NCBI GenBank assembly: GCA_002423205.1
Contig: DIUZ01000016.1
Coordinates: forward strand, 1 to 37,293
Direction: 5' to 3'
Source of the DNA: Micavibrio sp. UBA6145
GTDB taxonomy: Bacteria; Pseudomonadota; Alphaproteobacteria; Micavibrionales; UBA1664
DNA: 37,293 nt
In this document: one piece after another, positions 25,074 to 32,499 of the stretch
How the letters are laid out: each line of letters opens with the position of its first letter
Numbering within the stretch: the first letter of the stretch is position 1
The notes under the pieces: model-generated
Told to the model about the DNA's origin: nothing
The model's input: the letters and a program-made list of their open reading frames with translations, nothing else
The model's database searches: none
Program-made: the position numbers and the translations under genes

Positions 25074-25691
25074 ATGAGCCATTATGAATTTTATACGCCG
25101 GTTGCATTATCGGCCCAGAATTACAGCGCATTTACCGATCTTCTGGCGGCGCAATCGTCAGGCACTCTGATGCCGCGTGATCTGGCGCAGTTTGTGGCGG
25201 GTCATGAGAACGACGTGTTGTCCCCCGTGACCGACAAGGACGGGAAAGCGTATTTTCTGGAACGGAATGAAAAAGGCGGTTTCACGCAGATTATGATCTG
25301 GGCGCCTAAATCTGCACCTGATGACATCTCGCGCATGGTCGCGCTGTTTGTCGATCTGCATACAGGCAAGGACGATGCGCTGACGTATGAACCGCGCCAG
25401 TGGATCATCGGCAGCAATGCCCAGATCGTGGTTTCGTACCGCATGACATGCTGCCCAGGCATGAGCGCGATTGCGTCCTATAAACAGGGCGGGGTGTTTC
25501 ACGCGGCTTTGCTGGAGAACGCCACATACATGGACAATGATCACCAGAACTTATTTAGAGTTGGAGATGCACAAGGCGGGTTCCGCCGGGATGAGAGCAA
25601 CGAGGTGCTATCGCATTTCCATGCGCATCTGCGCGGCATACGTCATCACTGCACCGGGCTGACATTGCCCAGAGGTTTGAACGTTCGATAA
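25074..25691 (+). CDS. Hypothetical protein, operon partner of the Cys-motif protein
   Basis: This 205-residue soluble-looking protein has no signal peptide or membrane segment and belongs to no family I recognise. The middle has a strand-rich stretch (GFTQIMIWAPKSAPDDISRM, then MVALFVDLHTG), a vicinal Cys pair (VSYRMTCCPGMSAIAS) and a His-rich C-terminus (VLSHFHAHLRGIRHHCTG). Cys and His clusters here and in the upstream protein hint that both handle a metal or thiol chemistry; this is inference. The AAGGAA ribosome site is 6 nt before the ATG. It is followed by the convergent tRNA-Lys gene. Confidence 0.78.
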   Translation: MSHYEFYTPVALSAQNYSAFTDLLAAQSSGTLMPRDLAQFVAGHENDVLSPVTDKDGKAYFLERNEKGGFTQIMIWAPKSAPDDISRMVALFVDLHTGKDDALTYEPRQWIIGSNAQIVVSYRMTCCPGMSAIASYKQGGVFHAALLENATYMDNDHQNLFRVGDAQGGFRRDESNEVLSHFHAHLRGIRHHCTGLTLPRGLNVR

Positions 25692-25706
25692 AGAGGGAGG
25701 GGGAAA

Positions 25707-25782
25707 TGGTGACCGCGGTGGGACTTGAACCCACGACCTACTGATTAAAAGTCAGTTGCTCTACCGATTGAGCTACACGGTC
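25707..25782 (-). tRNA. tRNA-Lys (anticodon UUU)
   Basis: A 76-nt tRNA with encoded CCA on the minus strand. The 7-bp acceptor stem pairs GACCGTG with CGCGGTC (one T-G pair), discriminator A then CCA at 25709-25707. The D-arm contains AGCTCAATCGGTAGAGC. The anticodon stem ACTGA/TCAGT encloses loop CTTTTAA, so the anticodon is TTT. The T-arm contains GTGGGTTCAAGTCCCAC. It lies between the convergent 205-residue gene and coaD, 31 bp downstream of the coaD stop on the same strand. Confidence 0.97.
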
Positions 25783-25813
25783 TTATTTGAAAAGACGGCC
25801 TTGTTTAACCGCT

Positions 25814-26308
25814 TTATCGAACGGCTTCAAGGATTTTTTCCTGCACGGGCGCGGTCACGAACGGCGTAATGTCGCCGCCCAGACGGGCGATTTCCTTGAG
25901 GAATGAGCTGGATACGAACTGCCACTTGTCCGATGCCATCAAAAACACTGTTTCGATGTCCGGGGCCAGGCGGGCGTTCATGCCGGTCATCTGGAATTCG
26001 TATTCGAAGTCCGAAACGGCCCGAAGCCCCCGGAAGATGACCCCCGCGCCCTTGTTTTTGGCGAATTCGACCAGCAGGCTGTCGAAGGTTTCGACGGTAA
26101 TCTGGCCCTTTTTGCCCTCAATCGCGTCGATATCGCCCTGAACCAGCGCCAGACGGTCAGCCAGCTTAAACAGCGGCTTTTTGTTGGGATTGGTGGCCAC
26201 GGCCACGATCAGGTGGTCCACAAGCCCGGCACAGCGCTTGATGATGTGCAGGTGGCCCTTGGTGATAGGGTCAAAAGTGCCGGGATAGATGCCAATACGT
26301 TGAGCCAT
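25814..26308 (-). CDS. coaD: Phosphopantetheine adenylyltransferase
   Basis: This 164-residue enzyme performs the penultimate step of coenzyme A synthesis: 4'-phosphopantetheine + ATP to dephospho-CoA. Nucleotidyltransferase signatures are visible: GIYPGTFDPITKGHLHII (TKGH at 16-19), then IFRGLRAVSDFEYEFQM and the ATP-binding QFVSSSFLKEIARLGGD. Typical length for CoaD. It reads away from the methyltransferase genes starting at 26379, with a 70-bp gap that must carry both promoters, and towards the tRNA-Lys gene. Confidence 0.97.
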   Translation of the reverse strand: MAQRIGIYPGTFDPITKGHLHIIKRCAGLVDHLIVAVATNPNKKPLFKLADRLALVQGDIDAIEGKKGQITVETFDSLLVEFAKNKGAGVIFRGLRAVSDFEYEFQMTGMNARLAPDIETVFLMASDKWQFVSSSFLKEIARLGGDITPFVTAPVQEKILEAVR

Positions 26309-26378
26309 ACCCTGTTAAAGCATAACCAATAGCTTGTTTCTATTGCTTTTTTACCCATTTTCCGCAATTGTCCCGGTT

Positions 26379-27257
26379 ATGGACGCCCCTAAAACGCTCA
26401 TCGAACCCGGCTGGGACGGGTATCAACTGCTCGATTCCGGCAATGGCCGGAAGCTGGAGCGTTACGGCCACACAATCGTCGACCGGCCGGAGCCGCAGGC
26501 GTTCTGGACGCCGTCCCTCACCCCTGACCGCTGGGCCAAGGCACAGGCCGTGTTTAAAAACGCATCCGAGCGCGAAGACGACGAAGGCGGCCAATGGGAT
26601 TTCCAGATCAAGAACCCGCCGGAGACATGGAATGTCCCGGTTGAGGGTACGACCATGGTCGCGCGCTTCATGGCCTTCCGTCACTTAGGTCTGTTCCCGG
26701 AGCAGCGCCCGCACTGGCAATGGATGGCGGAGCGGATCAATGGTCGCCCCTTAAAAATTCTCAACCTGTTTGCCTATACGGGCGCGGCCAGCCTGATCGC
26801 TGCCGCGAACGGCGCGCATGTCACGCATGTCGACGCTTCCAAAAAGGCGATCCAGTGGGCCAAGGACAACCAAGTCGCATCGAAGATGGGCGACAAGCCC
26901 GTGCGCTGGATTGTCGAGGACGCGCGCAAATTCGTGCAGCGCGAACTCCGCCGCGGCAACACGTATGACGGCATCCTGCTCGACCCGCCGAAATACGGGC
27001 GCGGCGCGGACGGCGAAGTGTGGAAGTTTGAAACCGACATCGCGCCGTTTTTGAAGGACTGCGCCGCGCTGTTGTCGAAGGACGCATCGTTCATGATTTT
27101 GACGGCTTATGCGCTGCGCTTTTCGTCGGTGGCACTGGCCCATATGATGAGCGATGTGCGCGAAACAGGCAGCATTGATCACGGTGAGCTGTGGCTCGGC
27201 GATGAGACCGGCCAGCGTCCCCTGCCGACATCCTTATTTGCACGCTGGGCGTCATGA
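26379..27257 (+). CDS. Class I SAM-dependent methyltransferase (RlmI/RlmK-like)
   Basis: This 292-residue SAM methyltransferase resembles the catalytic part of 23S rRNA m5C methyltransferases of the RlmI group. It carries motif I LNLFAYTGAASLIAAANGA (about residue 128), the acidic ribose-binding VTHVDASKKAIQWAKDN and the DPPKYGRG motif (about 202). The N-terminal PUA domain of RlmI is lacking; instead there is a ~110-residue N-terminal region with WDFQIKNPPETWNVPVEGT. No Cys is visible beside the DPPKY motif, so an m5C mechanism is uncertain. I chose ATG 26379; an upstream TTG at 26334 would add a non-conserved hydrophobic leader. Its stop overlaps the next gene by 4 nt. Confidence 0.88.
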   Translation: MDAPKTLIEPGWDGYQLLDSGNGRKLERYGHTIVDRPEPQAFWTPSLTPDRWAKAQAVFKNASEREDDEGGQWDFQIKNPPETWNVPVEGTTMVARFMAFRHLGLFPEQRPHWQWMAERINGRPLKILNLFAYTGAASLIAAANGAHVTHVDASKKAIQWAKDNQVASKMGDKPVRWIVEDARKFVQRELRRGNTYDGILLDPPKYGRGADGEVWKFETDIAPFLKDCAALLSKDASFMILTAYALRFSSVALAHMMSDVRETGSIDHGELWLGDETGQRPLPTSLFARWAS

Positions 27258-28039
27258 CAATCAAGCAGGTCACAAGTCCGGCCAACCCGGATATCAAGGC
27301 GATCCGCGCGCTTGAGATGCGTAAAGAACGCAAAGCCACCGGCCTGTTCGTGGCCGAGGGTATGCGCCATGTGATCGAGGGCGTCGATAACGGGTGGGAG
27401 CTGATGATGCTCGCCTACCACGAAAAACTTGCCAACCGGAATGAACTGGAGCGCCCCAAGCGCGCGTGCGTGCATAACGGCGGCACAGTGCTGGAGGTCA
27501 ACGACCTCGTCCTCGAAAAGCTCAGCCACAAGGACAATCCGCAGCAGGTCATTGGCGTGTTCAAGCAACGCCTGTCGAACGGGATCGAACCCAAACGCTG
27601 CATCGTGGCGCTGGAACAGGTGCGCGACCCCGGTAATCTCGGCACCATCATCCGCACGGTCGACGCTATAGGCGCGGACGGTGTGGTACTGATCGATCAA
27701 TGCTGCGATCCGTTTTCGCAGGAAGCTGTGCGCGCCTCCATGGGCAGCCTGTTCGCCGTGCCGGTCATGCAGATGACCAGGGCCGAATTCATCACACACA
27801 TCAAATCATTCAAGGGTACCGTCGTCGGCACGCACCTCACCGCCAAGACGGTCGATTACCGCGAAGTCGAATACACATCACCGACTATCCTCGTGATGGG
27901 CAACGAACAAGCCGGCCTGTCGCCTGAACTCGCCGAAGCCCTGCCCCATCTCGTCAAACTGCCGATGAATGGCCGCGCAGATTCACTGAATCTGGCGATT
28001 GCGACGGGTGTAATGCTTTATAAGATTGCGGAAAACTAA
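27254..28039 (+). CDS. TrmH-family (SpoU) RNA 2'-O-methyltransferase
   Basis: This 261-residue SPOUT-fold methyltransferase modifies rRNA or tRNA ribose 2'-OH with SAM. The three family motifs are present: motif 1 RDPGNLGTIIRTVDA (about 125-140), motif 2 ILVMGNEQAGLS (about 212-223) and motif 3 KLPMNGRADSLNLAIATGVM (about 235-254). The N-terminal ~105 residues form a substrate-binding domain (KERKATGLFVAEGMRHVIEG). The exact target nucleotide cannot be read from the sequence. It overlaps the preceding methyltransferase by 4 nt (ATGA), so two RNA-modifying enzymes are probably translated as a coupled pair. Confidence 0.93.
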   Translation: MTIKQVTSPANPDIKAIRALEMRKERKATGLFVAEGMRHVIEGVDNGWELMMLAYHEKLANRNELERPKRACVHNGGTVLEVNDLVLEKLSHKDNPQQVIGVFKQRLSNGIEPKRCIVALEQVRDPGNLGTIIRTVDAIGADGVVLIDQCCDPFSQEAVRASMGSLFAVPVMQMTRAEFITHIKSFKGTVVGTHLTAKTVDYREVEYTSPTILVMGNEQAGLSPELAEALPHLVKLPMNGRADSLNLAIATGVMLYKIAEN

Positions 28040-28105
28040 AAAGACTCAGCATAGGCGCGTCATTAATCTAAAATGTTTTAATAATCATATGCGCGAGGCC
28101 ATTTT

Positions 28106-28624
28106 CTATGGTGCATGGGGCATCAAACAACCACGAGAAAGTAGCCCTGTTCTTGGGTTATGCCGTATGAGAGCGTCGTCTGAAGCTTCTCTCCAGACTG
28201 TATCCGGGAACAGCCTGTCAATTTTTCGTTGAGCAGCTTCCTGTCTTTGCAATGCCGTTGAGAGTATATGCTTGCGATGATAATATTTTAAATCCGTATA
28301 CGCATTAGCAGAGAATATAGCCATACAAGATACGCCTGCGTATCCCATGAGCATGTCTTGCCGTACAAACGCGCTAATCAATACCCCTCCGCCCATTGTA
28401 ACACCAAATAGAGCACTGAGACCTCCTTTAGCAAGACGACCGGTACTGGATTTTCTGAGCTCATCAATTTCAGATTGCGCCATAGCTGCATAGACCTGGT
28501 TCATCATCCTGAAATATTTTTTATACAAAACATTTCGGTCTGCGGGCGTATAAATTTCTACAGTATTAGTTTTCATCGCGTTCTCGATAACTGTACGGGT
28601 GATCACCGACTTTGGATCGGGCAT
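28106..28624 (-). CDS. Hypothetical protein with two membrane segments, AT-rich
   Basis: This 172-residue protein of unknown family has a helical, charged N-terminus (LYKKYFRMMNQVYAAMAQSE), two adjacent hydrophobic segments (about 68-87 LSALFGVTMGGGVLISAFV and 91-107 MLMGYAGVSCMAIFSAN) and a basic helical C-terminus (RQEAAQRKIDRLFPD). Codons are markedly AT-richer than in the neighbouring gyrA and methyltransferase genes, so it may be acquired or lineage-specific. ATG 28576 (residue 17) is an alternative start with GAGAA upstream; 28624 has no obvious ribosome site. It lies convergent to the TrmH-family gene and downstream of gyrA behind a strong terminator. Confidence 0.7.
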   Translation of the reverse strand: MPDPKSVITRTVIENAMKTNTVEIYTPADRNVLYKKYFRMMNQVYAAMAQSEIDELRKSSTGRLAKGGLSALFGVTMGGGVLISAFVRQDMLMGYAGVSCMAIFSANAYTDLKYYHRKHILSTALQRQEAAQRKIDRLFPDTVWREASDDALIRHNPRTGLLSRGCLMPHAP

Positions 28625-28661
28625 AGCCTAGACTTATTCTTATTATGAAATCCATATTTTT

Positions 28662-28684
28662 CTACAATGCAACCTACTATGCAA
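28662..28684 (-). repeat. Short tandem near-repeat upstream of the 172-residue gene
   Basis: CTACAATGCAA (28662-28672) and CTACTATGCAA (28674-28684) are 11-mers with one mismatch, starts 12 bp apart, in the AT-rich leader of the minus-strand gene starting at 28624. They could be operator half-sites or a simple duplication. Confidence 0.35.
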
Positions 28685-28710
28685 CTGAAGCAATTTTTAA
28701 CTGCGTAACA

Positions 28711-28740
28711 GAAAACGGCGGACACAAGTCCGCCGTTTTC
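28711..28740 (-). terminator. Intrinsic terminator of gyrA
   Basis: GAAAACGGCGGAC (28711-28723), loop ACAA and GTCCGCCGTTTTC (28728-28740) form a perfect 13-bp stem 19 bp downstream of the gyrA stop. On the minus strand the stem ends in a TTTTC run. The A/T-flanked symmetry could let it work in both directions. Confidence 0.85.
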
Positions 28741-28759
28741 ATATAGAGCTTATCAGATA

Positions 28760-31492
28760 TTACGCCTCAGGTGCGGCTTCTGCCGGCACAACAGCATCGC
28801 TCGCCGCTTCCATTGTCGGTTCTTCGCCGTCTTCGGCTTCGTCCTGGGTCAGCCAGGCGACGGAGACGACTTTGGAGTCGCCGTCGACGTTGAAGACGCG
28901 CACGCCCTGTGTGGCGCGGCCGGTGAAACGGATGTCGGTGACCGGGGTGCGGATCATCTGGCCGCCGTCCGTAACCAGCATGATCTGTTGATCGTTGCTG
29001 ACCGGGAAGGTCGCGACCATTTTGCCGTTCTTGGCCGTCAGGTTCATGTTGGTGATGCCCGAACCGCCACGGCCCGTCACACGGTAATCATATGCCGATG
29101 TGCGTTTGCCAAAACCCTTGTCGGTGACGCAGAGCAGGAATTGCTCGCCCGCCTGCATGGTCTTGAACTTGTCTTCCGAAATGGTGACGTCGCCGCCGGT
29201 GTTGTCTTCCGGTTCGTCCCCGCCCTCGGCCCCGCGAAGGGCGTTGGCGCGTTTGATGTAGGCGGCGCGTTCTTCCGGCGTGGCTTCGACGCTTTTCAGG
29301 ACCGACATGGAAATGACTTCATCGCCGTCGGCCAGTTTGATACCGCGCACGCCCGTGGACGTACGGCCAGCAAACACGCGGATGTCTTCGACTTCAAAGC
29401 GGATCGCCTTGCCGTCGCGGGTCGCGAGCAGGATGTTTTCATCCGAGCGGCAGATTTTGACGGAGACCAGCTTCTCGCCGTCTTCCAGCTTCATGGCAAT
29501 CAGGCCGTTGGAGCGGATATTGGCGAAGTCGGTGAGCTTGTTGCGGCGAACCGTACCGTGGCTTGTCGCGAACATCAGGTCGAGCTGTTCGATCAGTTCC
29601 GGGTTTTCCGGCATGCGCAGGTAGACCGAGACATTCTCGCCCTGTTCCAGCGGCATCATGTTGATCAGCGCCTTGCCGCGCGATTGTGCGTTGGCCAGCG
29701 GCAATTGCCAGACCTTCATGCGGTGGACGATGCCACGCGACGTGAAGAACAGGATCGGCGTGTGGGTCGAGGCCACGAACATGTCGGTGACGAAATCGTC
29801 TTCCTTCGTGGTCGCGCCGATGCGCCCCTTGCCGCCGCGTTTCTGCGCGCGGTAGGTCGAAAGGGGTACGCGTTTGCAGTAACCGGCGTTGGAGACCGTT
29901 ACAACCATGTCTTCGCGGGCGATCAGGTCTTCGATATCGGCTTCGTCGAAGTTTTCGACGAGTTCGGTACGGCGCGGAACGCCGAACTGGGTTTTGACTT
30001 CAACCAGTTCGTTTTTCAGCAGGGTGAGCATCTTCTCGCGGCTGCCCAGAATTTCCAGGAATTCGCGGATCTGGTCGGTGACTTCGCTGAGTTCGCCGCC
30101 GATCTTGTCGCGTTCCAGGCCCGTGAGGCGGTGGAGGCGCAGGTCGAGGATGGCACGGACCTGAACTTCGGACATTTTGTAGGTGCCGCGTTCGGTGACC
30201 GGGTATTCCGGGTCGTCGATGAGTGCGATGAGCGGTGCCACATCATGCGCGGGCCAGTCGCGTGCCATCAGTTCCTCGCGGGCGATGGCAGGGTCCTTGG
30301 CGTTACGGATGATCTGGATGACTTCGTCGATATTGGCGACGGCAACGGCGAGACCGGCCAAGACGTGGCCGCGTTCGCGGGCCTTGCCCAGTTCATAGAT
30401 GGTCCGGCGCGTGATGACTTCCTCGCGGAATTTCACGAACGCTTCGATGAACTGTTTCAGGTTGAAGGTCTGCGGGCGGCCCATGTTGAGCGCCAGCATG
30501 TTGCACGCAAACGACGTTTGCAGCGGGGTGTGTTTGTAGAGCTGGTTCAGCACCACCTCGCCCTGCGCATCGCGCTTGAGTTCGATGACGACGCGTACGC
30601 CGTCGCGGTCGGATTCGTCACGCAGGTCAGCAATGCCTTCGACGATCTTGTCGCGGACGAGTTCGCCGATGCGTTCCAGCAGCTTGGATTTGTTTACCTG
30701 GTACGGGACTTCGTGAACGATGATTGCTTCACGGTCCTTGCGGATTTCTTCGATGGTCGTCTTGGCGCGCATCATCACCGAGCCGTTGCCGGTGGTGTAA
30801 GCCAGGCGAATGCCGGTGCGGCCGAGAATCTGGCCGCCGGTCGGGAAGTCAGGCCCCGGAATGATAGCCATCAAATCTTCAATCGCGATGTCGTTGTTGT
30901 CGACATAGGCGATGCAGCCGTCGATGACTTCGGACAGATTATGCGGCGGGATGTTGGTTGCCATACCGACGGCAATGCCGCCGGCGCCGTTGACCAGAAG
31001 GTTGGGCACGCGGGACGGCAGAACCGTGGGTTCCGAAATGGATTCGTCGTAGTTGGGACGGAAGTCGACCGTGTCTTTGTCGTAGTCCTGCAGGATGGCT
31101 TCGCCGGATTTGGCGAGGCGCGCCTCGGTGTAACGCATGGCTGCAGCGGGGTCGCCGTCCATCGAACCGAAGTTACCCTGACCGTCGACGAGCGGCAGGG
31201 ACATCGAGAAGTCCTGCGCCATACGGACCATGGCGTCGTAAATCGCGCTGTCGCCGTGCGGGTGGTATTTACCCATGACGTCACCGACGATACGCGCGGA
31301 TTTTTTATACGCCTTAGTTGAATCGTATCCACCGTCTTTCATCGCATAGAGAATGCGGCGATGCACCGGTTTCAGACCATCGCGCGCATCGGGCAGCGCG
31401 CGGCTCACGATCACGCTCATCGCGTAATCGAGATAGGATTTGCGCATTTCTGCTTCAATGGAAATCGGGAGTATTTCTGCGGTGTTTGCCAT
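28760..31492 (-). CDS. gyrA: DNA gyrase subunit A
   Basis: This 910-residue breakage-reunion subunit of gyrase introduces negative supercoils with GyrB. The catalytic Tyr121 lies in PAAAMRYTEARL. The quinolone region reads KYHPHGDSAIYDAMVRMAQ, with Ser82 and Asp86 (E. coli Ser83 and Asp87) unchanged. The GyrA box AQKRGGKGRIG (about residue 547) in the C-terminal beta-pinwheel distinguishes it from ParC. The pinwheel carries an acidic insertion (AEGGDEPEDNTGGD) and the protein ends in an acidic Ala/Glu-rich tail. Full length. A strong terminator follows, and a palindromic repeat and a DnaA-box-like inverted pair lie upstream. Confidence 0.98.
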   Translation of the reverse strand: MANTAEILPISIEAEMRKSYLDYAMSVIVSRALPDARDGLKPVHRRILYAMKDGGYDSTKAYKKSARIVGDVMGKYHPHGDSAIYDAMVRMAQDFSMSLPLVDGQGNFGSMDGDPAAAMRYTEARLAKSGEAILQDYDKDTVDFRPNYDESISEPTVLPSRVPNLLVNGAGGIAVGMATNIPPHNLSEVIDGCIAYVDNNDIAIEDLMAIIPGPDFPTGGQILGRTGIRLAYTTGNGSVMMRAKTTIEEIRKDREAIIVHEVPYQVNKSKLLERIGELVRDKIVEGIADLRDESDRDGVRVVIELKRDAQGEVVLNQLYKHTPLQTSFACNMLALNMGRPQTFNLKQFIEAFVKFREEVITRRTIYELGKARERGHVLAGLAVAVANIDEVIQIIRNAKDPAIAREELMARDWPAHDVAPLIALIDDPEYPVTERGTYKMSEVQVRAILDLRLHRLTGLERDKIGGELSEVTDQIREFLEILGSREKMLTLLKNELVEVKTQFGVPRRTELVENFDEADIEDLIAREDMVVTVSNAGYCKRVPLSTYRAQKRGGKGRIGATTKEDDFVTDMFVASTHTPILFFTSRGIVHRMKVWQLPLANAQSRGKALINMMPLEQGENVSVYLRMPENPELIEQLDLMFATSHGTVRRNKLTDFANIRSNGLIAMKLEDGEKLVSVKICRSDENILLATRDGKAIRFEVEDIRVFAGRTSTGVRGIKLADGDEVISMSVLKSVEATPEERAAYIKRANALRGAEGGDEPEDNTGGDVTISEDKFKTMQAGEQFLLCVTDKGFGKRTSAYDYRVTGRGGSGITNMNLTAKNGKMVATFPVSNDQQIMLVTDGGQMIRTPVTDIRFTGRATQGVRVFNVDGDSKVVSVAWLTQDEAEDGEEPTMEAASDAVVPAEAAPEA

Positions 31493-31511
31493 ATGCTTGC
31501 CTAAACTTATC

Positions 31512-31599
31512 TGTCATGCTGCGAGGCGGAGCCTGCGCAGCATCTCCATGCGTGCCGGTTGAGATTCTGCGCTGCCGCGCTGCGGCCCGCAGAATGACG
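31512..31599. repeat. Palindromic GTCAT...ATGAC intergenic element, copy 1
   Basis: Two nested hairpins form a bounded element: GTCATGCTGCG (31513-31523) pairing with CGCAGCAT (31536-31543) through an AGGC/GCCT inner stem, then GAGAT and ATTCTGCG (31564-31571) pairing with CGCAGAAT (31588-31595), ending ATGAC (31594-31598). The outer ends (GTCAT and ATGAC) are complementary, as are ATCTC and GAGAT in the middle. It lies 20 bp upstream of gyrA and resembles dispersed REP-like elements. It matches copy 2 at 32405 in layout and in its first 11 bases. Confidence 0.75.
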
Positions 31600-31658
31600 G
31601 GTTAAATAAAGGCAATTTCTATCAGGGAAAGCCTGCACTCACAATGCGAAAAGGGGAG

Positions 31659-31679
31659 TTATCCACAGGGGGTGGATAA
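31659..31679. promoter_or_regulatory. Inverted DnaA-box-like pair (or terminator stem)
   Basis: TTATCCACA (31659-31667) is a perfect consensus DnaA box. GTGGATAA (31672-31679) is its inverse with 8 of 9 positions kept. Together they form an 8-bp palindrome around AGGGG. The block is 7 bp past the stop of the 216-residue gene; read on the minus strand the hairpin is followed by CTCCCCTTTT, so it could equally be that gene's terminator. Confidence 0.5.
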
Positions 31680-31686
31680 GTCAGAA

Positions 31687-32337
31687 TCAGGCGAAACGGC
31701 CCATATCGTCGCCGCGATTGATGCCAGCGCCGGTATTCACCCCATGACCACGATCTTGCTGTTCAACAAAGTTCATTTGCTCGCCAGCGGCGTGTTGTGT
31801 GCCTTTTTCAGTTAAGCGCATCCCTTCTTCGGCGATGGTCATCTGTGTGTCTTGTGCCAAGCCACTAAACTTTTGGCGGTCATTAGGCGAAAGAGCCGCA
31901 AAAAACGGATTGGCCGCGACTGCAGCCGCAGCACCGCCCACCAATGCACCCATACCCTCACGCAGCATATCCATGGCTTGTTCACTCTGTGCTTCTTGCG
32001 CGGCACGAATGGCATCTGCCGAGGTGCCATGCTCTGCGGCGGCACGGTCATAAAGCTCCATCACTATTCCATGCCCTACATCACCGGCCATTTGCATTTG
32101 CTCAGGCGGAATACCGTGCCGAATGGCATTTTGTATTACAGCTAATATCTGTTCAATACGCTCAGGAGATGCACCACTACGTGCCACTAATTCTTGAATG
32201 GTAGGATCAGCCGTACTGACTGCCGACATTGAGTCCACGCTTTGCACGCCCGCTGACGGATTATAGTCAGACGCAACAGAAGCCGCAGCAGGCTGTGCCT
32301 CATCGTCGCCATATCCCCAACCATTATCAAACGGCAT
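31687..32337 (-). CDS. Hypothetical 216-residue protein bracketed by palindromic repeats
   Basis: I do not recognise this protein. The N-terminus is acidic and disordered (about 1-45), followed by a helical part (TIQELVARSGASPERIEQIL, then AIRHGIPPEQMQMAGDVGHG) and an Ala/Gly-rich hydrophobic helix region (about 128-148, GALVGGAAAAVAANPFFAAL). A polar Gly/Asn/Gln-rich C-terminus has HGVNTGAGINRGDDMGRF. No signal peptide. Codons are AT-richer at third positions than in gyrA or argG. It is flanked on both sides by a copy of the same palindromic element, and downstream by a DnaA-box-like hairpin. It could be a recently acquired or fast-evolving gene. Confidence 0.72.
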   Translation of the reverse strand: MPFDNGWGYGDDEAQPAAASVASDYNPSAGVQSVDSMSAVSTADPTIQELVARSGASPERIEQILAVIQNAIRHGIPPEQMQMAGDVGHGIVMELYDRAAAEHGTSADAIRAAQEAQSEQAMDMLREGMGALVGGAAAAVAANPFFAALSPNDRQKFSGLAQDTQMTIAEEGMRLTEKGTQHAAGEQMNFVEQQDRGHGVNTGAGINRGDDMGRFA

Positions 32338-32404
32338 AAAACTCTCCCTATGCTCTTCACTCTAGCACAGAAATGTTACGAAATGATTACAAAACGCTAT
32401 AATC

Positions 32405-32490
32405 GTCATGCTGCGGATGGCTTTAGCCATAGCGCAGCATCTCCCTCCAACCGCCTGAGATCCTGCGCCGGCTTCGCCCCGCAGGATGAC
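32405..32490. repeat. Palindromic GTCAT...ATGAC intergenic element, copy 2
   Basis: Same layout and orientation as copy 1: GTCATGCTGCG (32405-32415), an inner GATGGC/GCCAT hairpin, CGCAGCATCTCC (32433-32444), a short spacer, GAGATCCTGCG (32457-32467), then GCAGGATGAC (32481-32490). The first 11 bases and the CGCAGCATCTCC block are identical to copy 1. It lies between the 216-residue gene and argG, 10 bp past the argG stop. Confidence 0.75.
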
Positions 32491-32499
32491 CGATTTCTA

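Noticed and set aside
28988..31321. 777-codon open frame antisense to gyrA
   Set aside because: It is a shadow of gyrA, whose motifs are complete; the antisense protein is His/Asp/Val-rich repetitive text without domain logic, as expected from high third-position GC.
31659..31679. Chromosomal replication origin at the DnaA-box pair
   Set aside because: Only one consensus box and one 8/9 inverse are visible, with no AT-rich unwinding region and no dnaA, dnaN or parAB nearby.
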